Shown here: piece after piece, positions 16,530 through 20,802 of the stretch
Layout of the letters: every line of letters starts with the position of its first letter
How positions within the stretch are numbered: the first letter of the stretch is position 1
Made by a program: the position numbers and the translations under genes
Origin: Lachnospiraceae bacterium
GTDB taxonomy: Bacteria > Bacillota > Clostridia > Lachnospirales > Lachnospiraceae
DNA: 20,802 nucleotides
Assembly: GCA_900770325.1 (NCBI GenBank)
Contig: CAAGKE010000137.1
Span: 1-20,802 of the forward strand
Direction: 5' to 3'
The notes under the pieces: model-generated
The model's database searches: none
What the model saw: only the letters and a program-made list of their open reading frames with translations
Told to the model about the DNA's origin: nothing

Positions 16530-16558
16530 TTGACATCGCACCGGTGAAAATGGATAAT
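16530..16558 (+). promoter_or_regulatory. Sigma-A-type promoter of the deoD transcript
   Basis: A perfect TTGACA (16530-16535), a 17-base spacer and GATAAT (16553-16558) form a strong promoter. It gives a long leader of about 250 bases before deoD, containing a 30-codon ORF and a hairpin. Confidence 0.8.
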
Positions 16559-16635
16559 TTGACACGTGTTCCTGCGGTAAGTCGTCCTGAGTTCTGAACC
16601 ACAGATCCTGGAAGATGAGGCGGAACAGGTGGACT

Positions 16636-16728
16636 ATGAAAAGACTGGACATCGTGTTATTCACTATGGAATGCGGTTACGCAGCAGAATACCTGATGAC
16701 AGAGGTGGAAACTATCCGGATGAGATAG
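16636..16728 (+). CDS. 30-residue leader ORF upstream of deoD
   Basis: ATG at 16636 has AGGTGG three bases upstream, and the frame (MKRLDIVLFTMECGYAAEYL...) ends with TAG at 16726-16728. The stop lies four bases before a terminator-like hairpin at 16733. A ribosome finishing this ORF would cover the 5' side of that hairpin, so translation could influence read-through into deoD. There is no run of a regulatory amino-acid codon as in classic attenuators, and no known peptide family is recognised. It may equally be the stub of a lost gene. Confidence 0.4.
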   Translation: MKRLDIVLFTMECGYAAEYLMTEVETIRMR

Positions 16729-16732
16729 CAGG

Positions 16733-16764
16733 GTGCCGTTGCTTGCGACGGCACTTTTCTCTTT
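16733..16764 (+). terminator. Terminator-like hairpin in the deoD leader (possible attenuator)
   Basis: GTGCCGTTG (16733-16741) pairs with CGACGGCAC (16746-16754), nine base pairs with one G-T pair and a CTTG loop, followed by TTTTCTCTTT. It lies between the promoter at 16530 and deoD at 16818. Either it ends a short leader transcript conditionally, or it separates an upstream mini-gene from deoD, which would then need its own promoter; none was evident. Confidence 0.7.
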
Positions 16765-16817
16765 CGCCTGCGGTTCTAGGCGGGCGGGAATCAAGATCAG
16801 AAAGGAACAGGAAAACG

Positions 16818-17531
16818 ATGGCAAAACATGCAACTGCACCAACACCGCATATCAGCGCAAAAGTCGGTGATATTGCGGAAACAATTCTTCTTCCGGGCGA
16901 TCCGCTGCGGGCGAAGTTTATTGCGGAGCATTATCTGGAGGATGCGGTTCAGTTCAATTCTGTCCGCAATATGTTCGGCTATACAGGTACGTATCAGGGA
17001 AAACGTGTATCGGTTATGGGAACCGGCATGGGCTGCCCGTCGATGGGCATTTACAGCTGGGAGCTGATCCATGTGTATGGCTGCAAGAATCTGATCCGGA
17101 TCGGTACGGCCGGCACCTGGCAACCGTATGTGCATGTTCGCGATGTCGTCTTTGCGCAGGGCTCCTGCACAACGAGCAACTATCCTGCGCTGCAGGGACT
17201 TCCGGGAACATTTGCGCCAATCTGCAGCTTTGAACTGCTGGAAAAAGCGGTCGCTAAGGCAAAGGAAATGGGACTGCACTATCACGTTGGCAATGTTCTT
17301 TCATCCGATGTGTTCTATGGCGAAGAACTTCCGCATGCAAAAACGTTCCGTGATATGGGCGTGCTTGCGGTCGAGATGGAATCGGCGGCGCTCTATACCA
17401 ATGCGGCAGCCGGCGGGGCAAAGGCATTGTGCATTCTGACAATCTCGGATGGTCCGGATGAAGTGACGACGTCTCAGGAGCGGGAAACATCATTTACGCA
17501 GATGATGGAAATTGCTCTGTCACTGGCCTAA
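16818..17531 (+). CDS. deoD: Purine-nucleoside phosphorylase, DeoD type
   Basis: A 237-residue cytoplasmic enzyme that cleaves purine (deoxy)nucleosides with phosphate to free base and (deoxy)ribose-1-phosphate, in nucleoside salvage. It aligns along its length with the hexameric E. coli-type enzyme (239 residues). Visible are the N-terminal HISA histidine, the phosphate-binding GDPLRAKF, the IRIGTAG strand with its arginine, VEMESAAL (ribose-binding Glu) and the TISDGPDE segment with the catalytic Asp. The ATG at 16818 is preceded by AAAGGAACAGGA and begins the region of homology; the frame is open upstream to 16629 but that part has no similarity. It is followed by a BMP-family lipoprotein on the same strand, matching a nucleoside uptake-and-cleavage pair. 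The leader suggests possible attenuation. Confidence 0.96.
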   Translation: MAKHATAPTPHISAKVGDIAETILLPGDPLRAKFIAEHYLEDAVQFNSVRNMFGYTGTYQGKRVSVMGTGMGCPSMGIYSWELIHVYGCKNLIRIGTAGTWQPYVHVRDVVFAQGSCTTSNYPALQGLPGTFAPICSFELLEKAVAKAKEMGLHYHVGNVLSSDVFYGEELPHAKTFRDMGVLAVEMESAALYTNAAAGGAKALCILTISDGPDEVTTSQERETSFTQMMEIALSLA

Positions 17532-17611
17532 GACAAAGCGGTGATACTGCTGTACAGATTCTGGTTTCACTCCTTCACGCGCTGAAGGGTAAACATATCA
17601 AGGGAGGATAT

Positions 17612-18742
17612 ATGAAAAAGCTGGTTTCGATTGTAATGACGATTTCCATGGCAATGTCTCTCGCTGCCTGCGGAGCAAGTTCTTCTTCTGCAGACACTAC
17701 TGCCTCTACTGCGGCAGCGGATGCAGGTACGGATTCCAACAAGGGAAAGGTAGCGTTTCTGGTAGGTGCGCTCGGTGATAAATCCTTCTCGGATTCCGGC
17801 GAAGCCGGCATGCAGATTCTGAAGAGCGAAGGTTGGGATGAGCACACCTTTGAGCTGGGTGATGCGTCCAAGGCGGACAAGTATGAAGATGAGATTCTTG
17901 ATGTCATTGATCAGGGCTATGAGTACATCATCGGCTATTCGACCTATATGGAGATTATGGCAAATCTGGCCAAGGAATATCCGGATGTGAAGTTCATCGG
18001 CTTCGATGCCAACTGGACTGATGATCAGCTGCCGGACAATATGACCTGCATCTTCTATGCACAGAACGAAGGTTCCTACCTTGTCGGTATGCTGGCTGCC
18101 GGCATGACCAAGACCGGAACCATTGCGGTCGATGTTGGTGTTGAGAGCCCGGTCATCAATGACTTCGTTACCGGCTTTGTAAACGGCGTCATCGATTACA
18201 ATGCGGCAAACGGAACGGATGTGAAGGTTGTTAAGGCGGCGGTTGATTCCTGGAGCGATCCGGCCAAGATGAAGGAAATTGTTCTCGATCAGGCCCGCAA
18301 CAACAATGCGGATGTCTTCTATCAGGTTGCCGGCGGTTCGGGTGATGGTCTGTTCGAAGCATGCACGGAGCTGAATGATGTCTGGGCAATCGGCGTTGAT
18401 TCGGATCAGTATGCTCTGTACAAGGACAGCGAGAACCCGGAGAAGGCAGATGTTATCCTCACTTCGATGCTGAAGGAAGTCGGTAACTCTCTTGTCTCCA
18501 TCATGCATTCCATTGAGTCCGGTGATGATTCGATGTGGGGTCATACGACACGCCTCGGCCTTGCGCAGGATTCGGTCGGCATTGCAGATAATGATTACTA
18601 CGAAGCAAATACACCGGATGAGCTGAAAGCTCAGATCGCTGAAGCGTCGGAGAAGATCAAGAGCGGCGAACTGAAGGTGAAGAGCTATTACGACTTCGCT
18701 GATGATACGGAATACAACGCTTACGTTGAAAGCGTAAAGTAA
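17612..18742 (+). CDS. BMP-family (PnrA/TmpC-like) substrate-binding lipoprotein
   Basis: A 376-residue lipoprotein. The signal peptide ends in the lipobox LAAC, with the modified cysteine at residue 20, followed by a Ser/Thr/Ala-rich linker (to about residue 45). The rest is the BMP periplasmic-binding fold: VAFLVGALGDKSFSDSGEAG near 49-68, the EYPDVKFIGFDA strand, and the GDGLFEA/WAIGVDSDQYA segments near 248-275. Family members bind purine nucleosides and deliver them to an ABC importer; the adjacent deoD supports that substrate here. The ATPase and permease genes are not in this window. Start: AGGGAGGA stands seven bases before the ATG. The gene lies 80 bases after deoD and is closed by a terminator. 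Nucleoside specificity is inferred from family and context. Confidence 0.92.
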   Translation: MKKLVSIVMTISMAMSLAACGASSSSADTTASTAAADAGTDSNKGKVAFLVGALGDKSFSDSGEAGMQILKSEGWDEHTFELGDASKADKYEDEILDVIDQGYEYIIGYSTYMEIMANLAKEYPDVKFIGFDANWTDDQLPDNMTCIFYAQNEGSYLVGMLAAGMTKTGTIAVDVGVESPVINDFVTGFVNGVIDYNAANGTDVKVVKAAVDSWSDPAKMKEIVLDQARNNNADVFYQVAGGSGDGLFEACTELNDVWAIGVDSDQYALYKDSENPEKADVILTSMLKEVGNSLVSIMHSIESGDDSMWGHTTRLGLAQDSVGIADNDYYEANTPDELKAQIAEASEKIKSGELKVKSYYDFADDTEYNAYVESVK

Positions 18743-18767
18743 TTCGCTGTCAAAAGGATTTGAATTG

Positions 18768-18806
18768 AAAAGGCGGGAAACCATGCATGTCTCCCGCCTT
18801 TTCTGT
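18768..18806 (+). terminator. Rho-independent terminator after the BMP lipoprotein gene
   Basis: AAAAGGCGGGA (18768-18778) pairs perfectly with TCCCGCCTTTT (18792-18802) around a 13-base loop, with T-rich sequence after. It lies 25 bases past the stop codon. Confidence 0.9.
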
Positions 18807-18901
18807 GTAAGCAGTGCGGGGAAGGAAGCGATGATTTTCTGAACGGCACCATTGCGCCTGTGAATCGTGCGTTAAGCATTGTGAAAAAGCTTCGGAAGAA
18901 T

Positions 18902-18928
18902 AAAAAAGCACCGCTTTTCGGGCGGTGC
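18902..18928 (-). terminator. Rho-independent terminator of the hemolysin III gene
   Basis: On the minus strand GCACCGC pairs with GCGGTGC (18922-18928 with 18908-18914) around a seven-base loop and is followed by TTTTTTA. It is 20 bases past the stop of the minus-strand gene. Confidence 0.9.
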
Positions 18929-18947
18929 GTGAAGAATTGCAGGCATG

Positions 18948-19619
18948 TCAGAGGGCGAGCAGGAAGAACAGATAATGGCAGAGACTGCCCGCCAGAACGA
19001 AGAGGTGGAACAGTTCATGGTTGCCAAAGCCGGTTTCAGCTTCACGGGCGAAGATCGGCTTCTTTGCGGCATAGATGAAGCCGCCGATGGTATAAAATAT
19101 TCCGCCAAGCACCAGAAGAAGCAGCTTTGAGCCGAGACTCTGTATCAGGGCCGGCAGAATGAAAATGCACAGCCATCCCATCGTGATGTACAGAACACTC
19201 GATACCCAGCGCGGGCAGGTGACGAAGAACAGTTTGAACAAGATGCCGGCGGCAGCAACCATCCAGATCAGCGCAAGCATCCATCTGGAAGGATAGAACA
19301 GCGTCAGAATCGGCGTATAGGAGCCGGCGATCAGAATGAAGATAGAGCAGTGATCGATGCGCTTGAGCACCATATTTGCCCTGTAGGAAAGATTGAAGGC
19401 ATGATAGGAAGCGCTGGCGCCATAGAGCAGAATCATTGATGCCATGAAGATGGCAAGACTGATCAGTTCAGGCCTTGCCAGCGGGACCATGGCACCTTTG
19501 ACCAGAAGGATCGGTGTCGCGATGATGGCGGCCAGAAAACCTGCAAAATGGGAGAGAGCGCTCCATTTGTCCTTGACGATAAAGATACCATGCTCCATTT
19601 CCGGTGAATAAACTGTCAT
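18948..19619 (-). CDS. Hemolysin III family (YqfA/PAQR-like) membrane protein
   Basis: A 223-residue integral membrane protein with about seven hydrophobic segments. It carries the PAQR/HlyIII signatures in order: the SALSHFAG motif near residue 20-27, SASYH near 69-73, DHCSIFILIAGSYTP near 88-102, and the C-terminal HELFHLFVLAGSLCH with the conserved histidines thought to bind a metal. Despite the name, hemolytic activity is shown for few members; related proteins influence membrane lipid homeostasis. Start: AGGAGG lies six bases before the ATG on the minus strand. A TATAAT (19664 to 19659 on the minus strand) is about 40 bases upstream, without a clear -35. It is transcribed away from the DUF1836 gene, and the shared spacer holds AATAAC repeats that may be operators. 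Confidence 0.93.
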   Translation of the reverse strand: MTVYSPEMEHGIFIVKDKWSALSHFAGFLAAIIATPILLVKGAMVPLARPELISLAIFMASMILLYGASASYHAFNLSYRANMVLKRIDHCSIFILIAGSYTPILTLFYPSRWMLALIWMVAAAGILFKLFFVTCPRWVSSVLYITMGWLCIFILPALIQSLGSKLLLLVLGGIFYTIGGFIYAAKKPIFAREAETGFGNHELFHLFVLAGSLCHYLFFLLAL

Positions 19620-19635
19620 AGCTACCTCCTGAACG

Positions 19636-19683
19636 GTTATTTAATAACTGATTACAGGATTATAATAACGGTTAACCAATAAC
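19636..19683. promoter_or_regulatory. AATAAC/GTTATT repeat cluster in a divergent intergenic region
   Basis: A 13-bp palindrome, GTTATT-T-AATAAC, is at 19636-19648. AATAAC recurs at 19664-19669 and 19678-19683, the two flanking a perfect GGTTAACC palindrome (19670-19677). TATAAT sequences for both strands sit at 19659-19666, between the elements. The arrangement resembles operators around overlapping divergent promoters; the regulator is unknown, with the adjacent DUF1836 protein the nearest candidate. Confidence 0.5.
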
Positions 19684-19739
19684 TTGTAAATAGATAATTG
19701 ATACTTGAAATAAAGTTTTCTTCAATTTATGATTTTGAT

Positions 19740-20225
19740 ATGACAGAAATGATGAAAGTGGAACTTCCTGAGTATCGCGAAATTCCAGATGTCGGTCTGT
19801 ATCTGGATCAGGCTGTGAAGTACATCAATGGGATTCTGGAGCCGTATCCGGATCTGCAGGTGACCGGATCGATGTTATCAAACTATGTGAAGCTGAAGAT
19901 TGTGCCGCGCGGCAGTCACAAGATGTACAGCCGTGATCAGATCGTGATGTTCCTGTTTGTGGCACTGGCGAAGCCGGTGCTTTCGATGGAGCAGATCCGG
20001 ATGACATTTGAGCTGCTGGAAAAAAACAGTCCGGCTGACTGGTACCGGTGGTTCTCTGATTTTCTGGCAGGGAAAACAGTTGATGAAAAGAGCTCCGCCT
20101 GCGAAGAAAAGATTCTTCTGCAGAAGATCGTGACCGGAGTTCTGCAGAAGCTGGAGCTGGATCAGTACTTTGCGGAAGTGAAAAACCGCAGTGAAACGAC
20201 GGAAGAAGAAACGAAGGCTGCCTGA
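19740..20225 (+). CDS. DUF1836 family putative transcriptional regulator
   Basis: A 161-residue protein. The order PEYREIPDVGLYLDQAVKYIN (about residues 9-29), then VTGSMLSNYVKLKIVP (about 41-56), then YSRDQIVMFLFVALAKPVLSMEQI is characteristic of DUF1836, a Bacillota family with a MerR-like winged-helix DNA-binding region. No effector or target is known to me. I chose ATG 19740 because homology starts just after it; the frame is open back to a TTG at 19698, and neither start has a good ribosome-binding site, so the start is uncertain. The gene is divergent from the hemolysin III gene across a spacer rich in AATAAC repeats, and is followed 62 bases later by an unrecognised small gene. The C-terminus is acidic and probably disordered. 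Confidence 0.8.
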   Translation: MTEMMKVELPEYREIPDVGLYLDQAVKYINGILEPYPDLQVTGSMLSNYVKLKIVPRGSHKMYSRDQIVMFLFVALAKPVLSMEQIRMTFELLEKNSPADWYRWFSDFLAGKTVDEKSSACEEKILLQKIVTGVLQKLELDQYFAEVKNRSETTEEETKAA

Positions 20226-20287
20226 GTCCATTTGATGTGATCTATCCTATAAATGAAGAAACCGGAAAGGGAAGGCAGAGGACAGGC

Positions 20288-20599
20288 ATGGAACTGAAGG
20301 ACTTCAGTGAAAAGGAACAGCAGGAGATTCGGAAGGGACTCTCCACAGCAGAGATTACAGACAAGGAGGCGGCGGACAAGATTCTTGCCCTTGTGCCGGA
20401 AGGATGGATCCGGAAGATTCCGTTCTTTGTACGCAGGCATGCGACGACAAAGACGATCGAAAGGATTGCAGAGCAGTATCCGGAATTATATGCCGTCGCA
20501 AAGAAACCGGGTGAGCTTCCGGAAAAAGAACGTGAAGAGCTGCGCAGGATCATCACGGACATCTTCCAGGAGAAGATGAAGAAGCACAACATTAAATAG
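20288..20599 (+). CDS. Unrecognised 103-residue charged protein
   Basis: I do not recognise a family. The protein is hydrophilic, rich in Glu and Lys, predicted helical, with no membrane segment or signal peptide. It contains KILALVPEGWIRKIPFFVRRH (about residues 28-48) followed by helical stretches ending in KMKKHNIK. ATG 20288 was chosen because GAGGAC is just upstream; an in-frame GTG at 20237 would add 17 residues and has no convincing site. Codon use matches the flanking chromosomal genes, and the reading frame is followed directly by a strong terminator, so it is likely a real gene, perhaps co-transcribed with the DUF1836 gene. Confidence 0.65.
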   Translation: MELKDFSEKEQQEIRKGLSTAEITDKEAADKILALVPEGWIRKIPFFVRRHATTKTIERIAEQYPELYAVAKKPGELPEKEREELRRIITDIFQEKMKKHNIK

Positions 20600-20605
20600 G
20601 AAACG

Positions 20606-20647
20606 AAAAAACAGCGTCATGGGCAGTAGGCTCATGGCGCTGTTTTA
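20606..20647. terminator. Bidirectional Rho-independent terminator
   Basis: AACAGCGTCATG pairs with CATGGCGCTGTT (one G-T pair) around a short loop. An A-run precedes and a T-run follows, so it can end transcripts from both sides: the 103-residue protein gene on plus and the RNase J gene on minus. Confidence 0.88.
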
Positions 20648-20656
20648 GTAATGATG

Positions 20657-20802
20657 TTATTCGGCGCGCGTCTTTTCCTGATGCGCGGCATGGGTGCGGT
20701 GAGCACTCTTCGCCTGAATCTCGGCAATCGCCGCCTTCTGATTCAGAATGACCGGAATGACGATCGGGTTGCGGTTGGTCTTCTCAAAGAGATACGGCTC
20801 GA
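20657..20802 (-). CDS. Ribonuclease J, C-terminal end (partial)
   Basis: The last 47 codons are present on the minus strand, ending in TAA at 20657-20659; the gene continues beyond the window. The segment PYLFEKTNRNPIVIPVILN matches the end of RNase J1/J2, where (L/I)YxxTxRxPMIxPVI is conserved in the C-terminal domain. RNase J is a metallo-beta-lactamase-fold endo/5'-exonuclease that matures and degrades RNA in Bacillota. After that motif there is an unusual 28-residue tail rich in Ala, Lys, Gln and His (AAIAEIQAKSAHRTHAAHQE). The catalytic domain is outside the window, so the call rests on the tail alone and paralogue J1 versus J2 cannot be decided. Confidence 0.7.
   Translation of the reverse strand, partial: EPYLFEKTNRNPIVIPVILNQKAAIAEIQAKSAHRTHAAHQEKTRAE

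Noticed and set aside
16558..16818. Purine riboswitch upstream of deoD
   Set aside because: I could not find the conserved three-way-junction sequences of the purine aptamer; only a simple hairpin is evident.
16797..17285. 162-codon minus-strand frame over deoD
   Set aside because: Antisense to a well-conserved DeoD; composition is Arg/Cys/His-rich, as expected for shadow frames.
17567..18784. 405-codon open frame on the minus strand across the BMP lipoprotein gene
   Set aside because: It is the antisense shadow of a gene with clear signal peptide, lipobox, ribosome-binding site and family motifs; the translation is rich in Ile, Arg, Cys and His with no recognisable domain.
1..20802. tRNA or rRNA gene as integration site for the island
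   Set aside because: No tRNA-like cloverleaf with T-loop GTTCRA and CCA end or rRNA sequence was noticed near either border; the duplicated sequence is protein-coding.

Overview
The window looks like Bacillota (Firmicutes) chromosome. Ribosome-binding sites are strong AGGAGG-type, promoters are sigma-A-like, and the genes include a DUF1836 regulator, a BMP/PnrA-type lipoprotein and an RNase J tail. The class Erysipelotrichia is only an impression. The flanking genes are moderately GC-rich. The block at about 1.0-16.1 kb is visibly more AT-rich with different codon choice, so it reads as an acquired island.

Layout. (1) 1-602: two tandem Hsp20 genes (the first cut by the window edge) and a terminator. 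(2) 613-990: debris on the minus strand, comprising the last ~28 codons of a sugar ABC-transporter permease and the head of an XRE-type regulator. (3) 971-16085: a complete type 1 BREX anti-phage locus in one direction. It holds a 48-residue ribbon-helix-helix (RHH) protein, brxA, brxB, brxC, pglX, an AlbA_2/HATPase/winged-helix protein, pglZ and brxL. A good promoter precedes it, with a perfect palindrome over its -35 box. A 148-bp gap before pglZ carries five copies of an ATCATTTGA motif spaced every 11 bp. (4) 16150-16435: a second, longer fragment of the same permease 3' end, so a 76-bp direct repeat flanks the island, followed by an orphan 28-codon ORF. (5) 16530-18806: purine-nucleoside genes, namely a promoter, a 30-codon leader ORF ending four bases before a terminator-like hairpin, deoD and a BMP-family lipoprotein. 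(6) 18902-20802: hemolysin III-like membrane protein (minus), divergent DUF1836 regulator, an unrecognised 103-residue protein, a shared terminator, and the end of RNase J (minus).

How the parts work together. In known BREX systems PglX methylates host DNA at a non-palindromic site. BrxC, PglZ and BrxL, with BrxA and BrxB, are needed to block replication of unmodified phage DNA. Here the small RHH protein overlaps brxA by four bases and sits just behind a palindromic promoter, which suggests an autoregulatory switch for the operon. The AlbA_2/HATPase protein splits the core operon and is followed by the phased repeat array, which suggests a second regulator or accessory effector acting there. 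The duplicated permease 3' end looks like the scar of insertion into that gene, although no integrase or transposase is visible.
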